Source: DASZZZ01 sp036260375 (GTDB lineage Bacteria; Actinomycetota; CADDZG01; WHSQ01). From it: 64,000 nt of DNA. The DNA lies in NCBI GenBank assembly GCA_036260375.1, contig DASZZZ010000068.1, positions 33,551 through 97,550 of the forward strand, read 5' to 3'. The notes beneath the pieces are model-generated. The model was not told where the DNA came from, searched no databases, and saw nothing but the letters and a program-made list of their open reading frames with translations. A program made the position numbers and the translations under genes. This document shows, piece by piece, positions 33,743 to 41,022 of this stretch; the first letter of the stretch is position 1, and each line of letters begins with the position of its first letter.

Positions 33743-35120
33743 AGCCCGCGGCCCGGACGAGCTCCGCGATCGACTTCTCGATGCCCTCCGCGAGCACGCC
33801 GATGTCGCGCGCCGCGTCGTAGTCGCCGAGGAGGCCGAAGCCGATCGTGCCGTCGTAGGAGAACAGCGCGACGCCGACGGTGGTGTTGTCGGACAGCGGC
33901 AGGATCGGATACACCTCCTCGAGCTTGCGCCCGAGCGTGTAGAGCGGGATCTGGGGGCCGGGGACGTTCGTCACGACGACGTTGAACGCCCGCTGGCGCG
34001 CGACGAGTCGCGCCGCCTGGGCGAGGATCGTCGGCGGGGCGTACTCGCCGAGCGACGTGAGCAACTGCGCGCCGACGGCCTGTCCGGAGGTCTTGAGCTC
34101 GCGCATCGCGTCGCGCACGCGCTCGAGGCGGCGCACGGGGTCCCGCTCCGGCACCGGCAGCGCGGCCCACATCGTGGCGACGCGGTTGCCCAGCGCGCCG
34201 CGCTCGGCCTCGGCGCGCACCGACACCGGGACCATGGCGCGCGGCTCGAGGTCGTCCACCGGCTCGCCCCGGCTCGCGAGCAGGTGCCGCAGGCCGCCCG
34301 AGACGACCGCGAGGACGACGTCGTTCACCGTCCCGCCGAGGGCGTTCTTGACGCGCTTGAAGTCGTCGAGCTCGGCGAGGACGGTCTCGAAGCGCCGGTG
34401 CGGGCCGATCGGCTGGTTGAGCGACGTCGCCGGCGCCGCGAACGACTCGCCGACGAACGCGCCCACCGCGCGAACCGCCTCGAGCAGCCGGTTGGGGACC
34501 TGGCGAGGGTCGAGCGCGGCGCTCTGCAGCGTCCGGACGAGCTCCGCGGGCGACGTGAGACGGTCCCTCAGCGCGTCGAGCAGCAGCTCGTCGGGCGTCG
34601 GCTCGGGCGCGGGGCGCCACGGCGCCGGCGGGACCTGCGGCGCGTCGGGCGCGAGGTCGAGCAGCGCGGACATGATGTCGGCCCCCGACACGCCGTCGAT
34701 GAGGCAGTGGTGCGTCTTGCTGACGAGCGCGAAGCGGTCGCGCGTGAGGCCCTCGGCGAACCAGATCTCCCACAGCGGCTTGGCGCGGTCGAGCTGCTGC
34801 GACATGATGCGGGCCGTCAGGCGCTTGAGCTTCGTCTCGTCGCCGGGAGCGGGCAGCGCCGTGTGGCGGACGTGGTACTCGAGGTTGAAGTGCGCGTCGT
34901 CGACCCACACCGGGCGGCCGAGCCCGAAGGGCACGAACGCAAGCTTCTGACGGAAGCGCGGGACCATGTGCAGCCGCGCCTCGACCATGTCGAGGACCTC
35001 CTGGTAGTCGGGCGGAGGGCCCTCCAGGATCGCGACGCCGCCCACGTGCATGTGCGTGTTGGGCCCCTCGAGGTGCAGGAACAGCTCGTCGAGGACGCCC
35101 AGGCGCTCGAATCTCGACAT
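33741..35120 (-). CDS. wax ester synthase/diacylglycerol acyltransferase (WS/DGAT)
   Basis: 459 residues, a typical length. It makes triacylglycerol or wax esters from acyl-CoA for storage, at the cytoplasmic membrane. The catalytic motif HHxxxDG is present as His137-His138-Cys-Leu-Ile-Asp142-Gly143 (KTHHCLIDGVSG). The N-terminus FERLGVLDELFLHLEGPNTHMHVGG and the C-terminal conserved NVVVTNVPGPQIPLY (the NVPGP motif) confirm the family. It is divergent from pcm; on its own strand TACGAT lies 9 nt before the ATG, and no SD is visible. It has no lipid gene beside it. Lipid storage by this enzyme is common in actinobacteria. Confidence 0.95.
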   Translation of the reverse strand: MSRFERLGVLDELFLHLEGPNTHMHVGGVAILEGPPPDYQEVLDMVEARLHMVPRFRQKLAFVPFGLGRPVWVDDAHFNLEYHVRHTALPAPGDETKLKRLTARIMSQQLDRAKPLWEIWFAEGLTRDRFALVSKTHHCLIDGVSGADIMSALLDLAPDAPQVPPAPWRPAPEPTPDELLLDALRDRLTSPAELVRTLQSAALDPRQVPNRLLEAVRAVGAFVGESFAAPATSLNQPIGPHRRFETVLAELDDFKRVKNALGGTVNDVVLAVVSGGLRHLLASRGEPVDDLEPRAMVPVSVRAEAERGALGNRVATMWAALPVPERDPVRRLERVRDAMRELKTSGQAVGAQLLTSLGEYAPPTILAQAARLVARQRAFNVVVTNVPGPQIPLYTLGRKLEEVYPILPLSDNTTVGVALFSYDGTIGFGLLGDYDAARDIGVLAEGIEKSIAELVRAAG

Positions 35121-35145
35121 GGATCGTCGATCGTAGCGGCTCCAC

Positions 35146-35151
35146 TAGTGT
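35146..35151 (+). promoter_or_regulatory. -10 box of a likely leaderless gene (pcm)
   Basis: TAGTGT, 7 nt before the ATG at 35159. It is part of the 8-bp palindrome CACTAGTG between the divergent WS/DGAT and pcm genes. Confidence 0.45.
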
Positions 35152-35158
35152 CGCGGCC

Positions 35159-35788
35159 ATGCCGAGCTCGCAGGAGGGCCTGGCGCGGCTCGTCGAGCGC
35201 GAGAGCCTCGTCGACCTGCGCATCGTCGACGCGTTCCGGGCCGTCGACCGGGCGCGCTTCGTGCCGGCGCACGCGGCCGCCGACGCCTACCTCGACCGCC
35301 CCATCGGCATCCCCGAGGAGCAGACGACGAGCCAGCCGTCGCTCATCGCACGCATGCTCGACGCGGCCGCGCCGCGCGCCGGGGACCGGGCCCTCGAGGT
35401 CGGCACCGGCTACGGGTTCCAGACCGCGCTGCTGTCGCGGCTCGTGGACGACGTCGTGTCGATCGAGCGCTGGCCGGCGCTCGCCGACGCGGCGCGCGCC
35501 AACCTCGACGCCGCCGGGGTGCGCAACGTCGAGGTCGTCGTAGGCGACGGCTGGCGCGGGGTCCCGGACCGGGCGCCGTTCGACGTCGTCGTCGTGTCCG
35601 CGGCGGCCGACGAGGTGCCGGCCGCGCTCGGCGACCAGCTCGCCGACGGCGGCCGGCTCGTGATCCCCGTCCGGGCGCGCCTGTCGGACCGCGTCTACCT
35701 GTACGTCAAGGAGGGCGCGCGCCTGCGCCGACGTCGTCTCGTGAGCCCGGCGCGCTTCGTGCCGCTCGTGCGGGGCGACGACGGGTGA
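35159..35788 (+). CDS. pcm: protein-L-isoaspartate O-methyltransferase family protein
   Basis: 209 residues, the usual length. It methylates isoaspartyl residues in damaged proteins using SAM. Visible blocks are VPAHAAADAYLDRPIGI, EEQTTSQPSLIARMLD (the conserved TISQP-like loop), LEVGTGYGFQTALLS (motif I) and SIERWPALADAAR, then FDVVVVSAAADEVPAAL and GGRLVIPV. No SD is present; a TAGTGT box suggests a leaderless mRNA. The stop overlaps the GTG of the phosphatase lipoprotein (GTGA), so the two form an operon. Confidence 0.92.
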   Translation: MPSSQEGLARLVERESLVDLRIVDAFRAVDRARFVPAHAAADAYLDRPIGIPEEQTTSQPSLIARMLDAAAPRAGDRALEVGTGYGFQTALLSRLVDDVVSIERWPALADAARANLDAAGVRNVEVVVGDGWRGVPDRAPFDVVVVSAAADEVPAALGDQLADGGRLVIPVRARLSDRVYLYVKEGARLRRRRLVSPARFVPLVRGDDG

Positions 35789-36750
35789 CGCGCGCCGCGG
35801 CGACGCTGGCCGCGCTCGCGCTCGCGGCGACGGCCGTCGCGGCGTGCTCGCCGGCGACCGACGGGACGCAACGCGGCGACGGGAGCCGGGGGGCCGACGC
35901 GTCGCCGACCGCGCCCGAGCCGGGCCCGGGGGGCGACGGGCGCGACCCGCGCGTCGTGCGGGTCGTCGCGCTCGGCGACTTCGGCAGCGGCACCGACGGG
36001 CAGTACGACGTCGCCCGCGCGATGTGCCGGCACCGCGAGCGCGAGCCGTACTCCGACGTCGTCACGACCGGCGACAACATCTACGAGACCGGTGCGCCCG
36101 AGGACTTCGAGCTCAAGTTCTTCACCCCGTACCGGTGCCTGCTGCAGCGCGGCGTCGAGTTCCACGCGACGCTCGGCAACCACGACGTCGCGACCGACGG
36201 GGGGCGCCCGGAGCTCGCCGAGCCGGCGTTCGGCATGCCGGCGCGCCACTACACGTGGCGCGCCGGACCGATCACGTTCGTCGCGCTCGACTCCAACGGG
36301 TGGGTCGACGACGGCGTCGACGAGGCGCAGACCGCGTGGCTCGTCCGTCGGCTTCGCGCCGCGCGCGACCGTCCCTGGACCGTCGTCGCGATGCATCATC
36401 CGATCTACTCGGGCGGCGCCTACCACGGGCCCACGCCGTCGTTCGCCGCGACCTTCGACGAGCGCTTCGCGCGCCTCGGGGTCGACCTCGTCCTCCAGGG
36501 CCACGACCACATCTACTCGCGCGCTCGCTCCAACGGCGTGACCTACGTCGTCACGGGCGGGGGCGGGGCGGCGCTGACCGGGTGCGCGGACCCACCGCGC
36601 CCGCGCGTGGCGCGGTGCGAGTCCAAGCTCCACTTCGTCGAGCTCGAGGCGACCCGGCGGACGCTCGTGACGAGCGCGATCGGCGAGGGCGGGGCGACGT
36701 TCGACCGCTACGACGTGCCGCGCAACCGGGACGGTTCGCTCGATCCGTGA
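35785..36750 (+). CDS. metallophosphoesterase lipoprotein (purple acid phosphatase-like)
   Basis: 321 residues. The signal peptide ends LAATAVAACS, a lipobox; a Gly/Asp/Pro-rich linker follows. The calcineurin-type dimetal site is complete: VVALGDFGSG (first Asp), TTGDNIYETG (bridging Asp with the conserved Tyr), TLGNHDV (Asn-His-Asp), VAMHHPIYSGG (His) and QGHDHIYSR (His-x-His). The DNIYETG and HHPIYS motifs are like those of purple acid phosphatases and PhoD-related enzymes. It would release phosphate from esters outside the cell. It is translationally coupled to pcm by GTGA. Two cysteines near the C-terminus (GCADPP, ARCESK) may bridge. Confidence 0.9.
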   Translation: MTRAAATLAALALAATAVAACSPATDGTQRGDGSRGADASPTAPEPGPGGDGRDPRVVRVVALGDFGSGTDGQYDVARAMCRHREREPYSDVVTTGDNIYETGAPEDFELKFFTPYRCLLQRGVEFHATLGNHDVATDGGRPELAEPAFGMPARHYTWRAGPITFVALDSNGWVDDGVDEAQTAWLVRRLRAARDRPWTVVAMHHPIYSGGAYHGPTPSFAATFDERFARLGVDLVLQGHDHIYSRARSNGVTYVVTGGGGAALTGCADPPRPRVARCESKLHFVELEATRRTLVTSAIGEGGATFDRYDVPRNRDGSLDP

Positions 36751-36769
36751 ACCCGTCACACCCCTGCCC

Positions 36770-36775
36770 TAGCCT
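36770..36775 (+). promoter_or_regulatory. -10 box before the rmuC start
   Basis: TAGCCT, 6 nt before the GTG at 36782. It supports 36782 as the true start of the split rmuC gene. Confidence 0.4.
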
Positions 36776-36781
36776 GAGCGT

Positions 36782-36981
36782 GTGGAGGCCGCGCTGCTCG
36801 TCGTGCTCGTCGCCGCGCTCGGCGTCGCGCTCGCGCGCGAGCGGGAGCGCGGCCTCGCCCGCGCCGCCGGCGAGGCGCGCGCCGAGGTCGCCGCGCTGAG
36901 GGCGGACCTCGCCCGCGTCGGCGAGCGCCTGTCGGTGGAGTCGCGCATCGTCTCGGAGCGTCTCGAGGGATCGACTCGCGC
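36782..36981 (+). pseudogene. rmuC: N-terminal part of rmuC, out of frame with the rest
   Basis: From GTG 36782 the frame encodes a membrane helix (LLVVLVAALGVALA) and a coiled coil up to RIVSERLEG, the expected N-terminus of RmuC. The frame then fails. One missing base in the GGG at 36967-36969 would join it, as GIDSRMSSS, to the downstream frame. Only 200 nt are listed here; the remainder of the frame to 37111 is Arg-rich nonsense. Confidence 0.65.
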
Positions 36982-37842
36982 ATGTCGTCGTCGCAGGGCG
37001 CGAGCACGGAGCTCGCGCAACGCATCTTCGACACGCTCGGCGAGGTGCGGAGCGCGACGACGGCGGTGGCGGCGCAGGCGCGAGAGTTCTCGTCGCTGCA
37101 GGACCTGCTGAAGCCGCCCAAGGCGCGCGGCGGGGTGGGCGAGGCGATGCTGGCGGAACTGGGCCGCCAGGTCCTGCCCCCGCAGTCGTTCTCGCTCCAG
37201 CATCGCTTCTCCTCCGGCGCGATCGTCGACGCAGTCGTGCGCGCGGGCGGCAAGCTCGTGTGCATCGACTCGAAGTTCCCGCTGCCGAACTACCACCGCA
37301 TGGTCGCGGCGCGCGACGACGCCGAGCGCGCCGACGCGGAGCGGGCGTTCGCGGCCGACGTCGACGCCCACGTTCGCGCGATCGGGTCGCGCTACGTCGT
37401 CCCCGACGAGGGCACGTTCGACTTCGCGGTGATGTACGTCCCGGCCGAGGGCGTCTACTCCGAGGTCCTGCGGCTGTCGCATCGCCGCCGCCCCTTGTTC
37501 GAGACGGCCATCGAGGCGCGCGTCGTGCCGATGTCCCCACTGACGATGTACGGCTACCTCCAGACGGTCCTGTTCGGGCTCAAGTGCCTCAGCATCGAGC
37601 AGAGCGCGCGCGAGGTGCTCGACTTCTGCGCCCGCCTCCAGCAGGACATCGAACGGTTCGCGTCCGAGTACGAGACGCTCGGCAGGCATCTCGGCAACGC
37701 GCGCGCGAAGTACGAGGAGGGCGCGCGCCGCCTGGACCGGTTCCGCGACAAGCTCGAGGGCGCCGTCGACCTCGCCGCGGCTCCGGAGGGGGCCGCGGTC
37801 CCGCCCCCGGAGCCGCCGCCGCTCGAGGCGGTCGGCGAGTGA
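36982..37842 (+). CDS. rmuC: RmuC-domain protein (DNA recombination-limiting), main domain
   Basis: 286 residues from ATG 36982, though the true protein should begin at 36782 in another frame. The RmuC domain is intact: LQDLLKPPKARGGVGEAMLAEL, SGAIVDAVVRAGGKLVCIDSKFPLPNYHRM, YVPAEGVYSEVL, MSPLTMYGYLQTVLFGLKCL. The VDAVV...DSKFP segment resembles the PD-(D/E)XK nuclease fold proposed for the family, which limits inversions and repeat rearrangements. The Pro-rich C-terminus is usual. If the frameshift is real, re-initiation at 36982 would give a soluble protein without membrane anchor and coiled coil. Confidence 0.85.
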   Translation: MSSSQGASTELAQRIFDTLGEVRSATTAVAAQAREFSSLQDLLKPPKARGGVGEAMLAELGRQVLPPQSFSLQHRFSSGAIVDAVVRAGGKLVCIDSKFPLPNYHRMVAARDDAERADAERAFAADVDAHVRAIGSRYVVPDEGTFDFAVMYVPAEGVYSEVLRLSHRRRPLFETAIEARVVPMSPLTMYGYLQTVLFGLKCLSIEQSAREVLDFCARLQQDIERFASEYETLGRHLGNARAKYEEGARRLDRFRDKLEGAVDLAAAPEGAAVPPPEPPPLEAVGE

Positions 37843-37845
37843 CGG

Positions 37846-38064
37846 TCATGCCTGCGGGGCCGGCGCGCTCGCGGCGCGCGTGACGTAGTCGTCCGCGACC
37901 TCGACGAGGTCGCCGACGAGCTCGGCGGCGCGCGCGAAGCCGTCCTCGTGCAGCCGGTCGCGCAGCCCGGCCAGCGTGCCGGCCAGCAGCACCACGACGA
38001 GGTCGCCGAGATCCGGTCCGCCGTCGGACGGCTCCTCGGCGGCGGCGACCGCGTGCGCCGTCAC
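37846..38064 (-). CDS. small acidic helical protein, not recognised
   Basis: 72 residues with a GTG start that overlaps the stop of the zinc-finger gene upstream (GTGA). The middle (DLGDLVVVLLAGTLAGLRDRLHEDG, then ARAAELVGDLVEVADDYV) looks like two or three amphipathic helices and no membrane segment. No family is recognised. Tight coupling suggests that it works with the zinc-finger protein. The stop lies 4 nt past the convergent rmuC stop. Confidence 0.55.
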   Translation of the reverse strand: MTAHAVAAAEEPSDGGPDLGDLVVVLLAGTLAGLRDRLHEDGFARAAELVGDLVEVADDYVTRAASAPAPQA

Positions 38065-38228
38065 CGCGCGCTCCCGCGGCCGCGCGGCTGCATCACGTCG
38101 CGGTGTCGGCGCCAGTAGTGGCGGCGGACCGCGGGTCCCGCGCTCCAGCCGCCCGGCACGCGGATGCTGCGGCCGCAGCGCTTGCAGCGCGGTTGGGGGC
38201 GCGGCTTGGACGAGGCCGACGGAGACAA
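38061..38228 (-). CDS. very small C2H2-like zinc-finger protein
   Basis: 55 residues. The TTG at 38228 is chosen because GGAGGTGA, a perfect Shine-Dalgarno match, ends 5 nt upstream; a GTG at 38237 lies inside that SD. The protein has CKRC, then a 21-residue spacer and HYWRRH, giving C-x2-C...H-x4-H, a possible zinc finger. It is strongly basic, with RGRGSAR at the end, so nucleic acid binding is plausible. A TAACGT -10 box about 40 nt upstream would give a leadered mRNA. Family not recognised. It is co-translated with the 72-residue protein that follows. Confidence 0.55.
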   Translation of the reverse strand: MSPSASSKPRPQPRCKRCGRSIRVPGGWSAGPAVRRHYWRRHRDVMQPRGRGSAR

Positions 38229-38372
38229 CTCGCTCACCTCCAGACGGCCCCGGCAGCGCGGCCCTGCGTCGCGCACGTTAGACGGCCGGTGTGACAGAGA
38301 CGCCCGCGATCGGGTATCCAGGTGGCGGCGACCGGCGACCGGCGACGAGACGACGTGCGGCGAGGGGGGACG

Positions 38373-39401
38373 ATGAAGGCGATCGCGATCGACGGCTACG
38401 GGCTCGACGCGCTCGGGCTCGTCGACGTCGACGATCCGACCCCCGGCCCCGGCGAGGTCGTCGTGCGCGTGCGGGCCGCGGCCCTCAACCGTCTCGACCT
38501 GTGGACGCTGTCGGGCTCGCTCCGGATCGAGCACCGCTTCCCGCACGTCCTCGGCGCCGACGGCGCGGGGGAGGTCGAGGCGCTCGGCGACGGCGTCACG
38601 GGCATGCGCCCCGGGTCGCGCGTGGTCGTCAACCCGGCGCTGTCGTGTGGACGGTGCGAGGCGTGCCGCGCCGGCGAGCAATCGCTGTGCACGACGTTCG
38701 CGATGCTCGGCGAGCACGACGGCGGCACGTTCGCCGAACTCGTACGCGTCCCCGCGCGCAACGTCTACCCGATGCCGTCGCATCTCGGCTTCGCGGACGC
38801 CGCCGCGCTGGGCGTCACCTACGTCACCGCCTACCGCATGCTGTTCACGCGCGGCCACCTCGCGCCGGGGGAGTGGGTCCTCGTCACCGGCATCGGCGGC
38901 GGTCTCGCGCTCGCGCTCCTCGATCTCGCGCGCCCGGTCGCCGGGCGCGTCTTCGTGACGTCGTCGTCGCGCGACAAGCTCGCGCGCGCCGCCGAGCTCG
39001 GCGCCGACGTCGGCATCGACTACACCGAGGAGGACGTCGGCAGGTCGGTGCGGGCCGCGACCGGAAAGCGCGGCGTCGACCTCGTCGTCGACTCCGCCGG
39101 CGCCGCGTCGCTCGACGGCGCACTGCGCGCGTTGCGCAAGGGCGGCCGGCTCGTGATCGCCGGCGCGACGAGCGGGCCGAAGGGTGAGGTCGACCTCCGC
39201 AGGGTGTTCTGGAACCAGCTCGCCATCGTCGGCTCGACGATGGGCTCCGACCGCGACTTCTCCGACATGCTGCGCTACGTCGCCGGCGCCGGCCTCCGCC
39301 CCGTCGTCGACCGGACGTTCGCGCTCGCCGACGCGCGCGACGCGCTCGCGTACCTCGACTCGGGGGCCGCGTTCGGCAAGGTCGTGCTCCAGCTCGACTG
39401 A
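38373..39401 (+). CDS. zinc-binding alcohol dehydrogenase/quinone oxidoreductase (MDR family)
   Basis: 342 residues. It begins MKAIAIDGYG, with GAGGGGGG 3 nt before the ATG. The GroES-like domain has HVLGADGAGEVEALG and the structural zinc loop CGRCEACRAGEQSLC with all four cysteines. The catalytic zinc ligand at the usual GHE/Cys position is weak: the first ligand is replaced by NRLDLW, so catalytic zinc may be missing. The Rossmann domain shows GVTYVTAYRMLF and VLVTGIGGGLALALLDLA, binding NADP(H). It most resembles zinc-containing quinone oxidoreductase or crotonyl-CoA reductase-like MDRs. Substrate unknown. It is monocistronic, ending in a hairpin shared with the convergent P1 peptidase. 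Confidence 0.88.
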   Translation: MKAIAIDGYGLDALGLVDVDDPTPGPGEVVVRVRAAALNRLDLWTLSGSLRIEHRFPHVLGADGAGEVEALGDGVTGMRPGSRVVVNPALSCGRCEACRAGEQSLCTTFAMLGEHDGGTFAELVRVPARNVYPMPSHLGFADAAALGVTYVTAYRMLFTRGHLAPGEWVLVTGIGGGLALALLDLARPVAGRVFVTSSSRDKLARAAELGADVGIDYTEEDVGRSVRAATGKRGVDLVVDSAGAASLDGALRALRKGGRLVIAGATSGPKGEVDLRRVFWNQLAIVGSTMGSDRDFSDMLRYVAGAGLRPVVDRTFALADARDALAYLDSGAAFGKVVLQLD

Positions 39402-39418
39402 CGCGTCGCGCGCGTCAG
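39398..39418. terminator. hairpin containing both stop codons of convergent genes
   Basis: CTGACGCG and CGCGTCAG pair as an 8-bp stem around TCGCG. The TGA of the oxidoreductase and the TGA of the P1 peptidase lie in opposite arms, so it can terminate in both directions. Confidence 0.55.
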
Positions 39419-40299
39419 CGCGTGACCGCGGCCCGAACCGCGGCTGCGACCGCCTCGGTCGCATGGCGTCCGAGGACGTCGAGGTCGTGCGGCGCGGCGC
39501 CGTCCGGCGGCGGCACGGCGAGCGCGAAGCAGACGTCGCCGTCGTAGCGCGTGTGCGCCGGCCGGACCGACACCGTCACGCCGTCGGCGCCGCGCGCCGC
39601 GAGCCAGCGCGCGTCGCGCTTTCCGAGCGCGGCCGCGGTCGCGACGACCGCGAGGACGGTGTTGAACGGCGCGGGCGGCTCGCCGCCGGCCACGCCCGTC
39701 GCCGCCGGGGCGCGCGCGCCGGCGAGCACCGTGCCGTCGGCAGCGACGACGTCGCCGACCGGGTTGACGACCGCGAGCGCGGAGACGGCGTCGGGCCCGT
39801 CGCCCGCGCGTCCGATGCCGAGCCCTCCGTCGACCGCGTGCTCGCGGCCCGCCCACTTGCCCGCGGTCGTCCCGGTGCCCGCCCCGACGAGGCCCGTCTC
39901 GACGCCGTCGTCGGCGGCCGCGTCGCACGCGGCTCGGCCCTCGGCGGGTCCCGGTCGCACGTCCGCGCGCCCGGTGGCGAGGTCGTAGACGACCGCCGCG
40001 GGCACGATCGGCACGACCGCGGCGCTCGTCCGGTAGCCGACGCCGCGTTCCTCGAGCCATGCCGCGACGCCGTCGGCCGCCGCGAGGCCGAACGCGCTGC
40101 CGCCCGTGAGCAGGATCGCGTGGACCTCGGTGAGCCGCCGGTCCGGATGCAGCAGCTCCGTCTCGCGCGACCCGGGCGACGAGCCGCGCACCTCGCACGA
40201 CGCGACGTTGCCGGGCGGCGGCAGCACGACGGTGCAGCCCGTGCGCGCGTCCGCGTCGGTCCAGTGGCCGACGCGCACTCCGAAGCCCAGCGACGTCAT
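39415..40299 (-). CDS. P1 family (S58/DmpA-like) self-processing aminopeptidase
   Basis: 294 residues. The N-terminus GFGVRVGHWTDADARTGCTVVL and the HAILLTGGSAFGLAAADGVAAWLEE block are hallmarks of the DmpA/NylC/BapA family. The autoproteolysis site is Asn213-Thr214 in PPAPFNTVLAVVAT, where NylC-like enzymes cut to free the catalytic Thr; some relatives use Ser. The enzyme would hydrolyse N-terminal D- or beta-amino acids or cyclic amides. Members act in the cytoplasm as oligomers of alpha-beta halves. The start ATG has no good SD. The gene is divergent from the beta-lactamase-fold hydrolase with 43 nt between starts. Confidence 0.88.
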   Translation of the reverse strand: MTSLGFGVRVGHWTDADARTGCTVVLPPPGNVASCEVRGSSPGSRETELLHPDRRLTEVHAILLTGGSAFGLAAADGVAAWLEERGVGYRTSAAVVPIVPAAVVYDLATGRADVRPGPAEGRAACDAAADDGVETGLVGAGTGTTAGKWAGREHAVDGGLGIGRAGDGPDAVSALAVVNPVGDVVAADGTVLAGARAPAATGVAGGEPPAPFNTVLAVVATAAALGKRDARWLAARGADGVTVSVRPAHTRYDGDVCFALAVPPPDGAAPHDLDVLGRHATEAVAAAVRAAVTR

Positions 40300-40329
40300 G
40301 GCGGCATCATCCCGCACGCGCGACCCCCG

Positions 40330-40335
40330 TAGGAT
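40330..40335 (+). promoter_or_regulatory. -10 box of a likely leaderless gene
   Basis: TAGGAT, 7 nt before the ATG at 40343 of the MBL-fold hydrolase. No SD is present. Confidence 0.45.
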
Positions 40336-40342
40336 CGTCCGC

Positions 40343-41005
40343 ATGCCGCTGCGCGTCTTCGAGCACCGCGTCGTCGGTCCGCTGCAGTGCAACTGCTACG
40401 TCGTCGGCGACCCCGACGAGCGGCGCGCGATCGTGGTCGATCCGGGCGGCGACGCCGACGCCATCGTCGACGCGGTCGCGTCGCACGGCCTCGTCGTGAG
40501 CGCGATCGTGGCGACGCACGCGCACTTCGACCACGTCGTCGCGGCGGAGCGCGTGCGCGCGCTGACCGGTGCGCCGTTCCGGCTGCACCGCGCCGATCGC
40601 CCGGTCCTCGACTGGTACCAGGAGTCGGGGCGGTTGTTCCTTGGCATCGAGCTGCCGCCGCCGCCCGACGTCGACGAGGGCCTCGACGAGGGCGACGTCG
40701 TGCGCGCCGGAGGCGTCGGCCTCGAGGTGCTGCACACGCCCGGGCACTCGCCCGGATCCGTGTGCCTCGTCGCCGACGGCGTCGTGTTCTCGGGCGACAC
40801 GCTGTTCGCGTCGTCGGTCGGGCGCACCGACCTCCCCGGCGGCGACGCCGACGCGCTGTTCGCCGCGATCCGCGACAAGCTCTTCGCGCTCGACGACGAC
40901 GTGCGCGTCTACCCCGGGCACGGGGTCGCGACGACGCTCGGGGCCGAGCGGCGCGACAACCCGTTCGTCGGCTCCGGGCGCCGGCTGTGGACGCCGCCCG
41001 CGTGA
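40343..41005 (+). CDS. MBL-fold hydrolase (glyoxalase II-like)
   Basis: 220 residues. The metal site THAHFDHV follows the usual THxHxDH pattern; further ligands are HTPGHSPGSVCL (His), FSGDTLF (bridging Asp) and YPGHG (His). The N-terminal NCYVVGD and VVDPGGDADAIVDAV are typical of the hydroxyacylglutathione hydrolase-like group of about 210 residues, without the C-terminal substrate domain of true GloB. It probably hydrolyses a thioester. In actinobacteria the thiol would not be glutathione, so the real substrate is open. The stop lies in a hairpin shared with the convergent cytochrome gene. Confidence 0.9.
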   Translation: MPLRVFEHRVVGPLQCNCYVVGDPDERRAIVVDPGGDADAIVDAVASHGLVVSAIVATHAHFDHVVAAERVRALTGAPFRLHRADRPVLDWYQESGRLFLGIELPPPPDVDEGLDEGDVVRAGGVGLEVLHTPGHSPGSVCLVADGVVFSGDTLFASSVGRTDLPGGDADALFAAIRDKLFALDDDVRVYPGHGVATTLGAERRDNPFVGSGRRLWTPPA

Positions 41006-41022
41006 CGCGCGCGGCTCACGCG
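40999..41022. terminator. hairpin containing both stop codons of convergent genes
   Basis: CGCGTGA (40999-41005) and TCACGCG (41016-41022) form a 7-bp stem with a GC-rich 10-nt loop. Both TGA stop codons lie in the arms. Confidence 0.5.

Noticed and set aside
38322..38372. Longer start for the zinc oxidoreductase
   Set aside because: The ATG at 38373 has GAGGGGGG upstream and begins with the family-typical MKAI; the upstream codons are not conserved in type.
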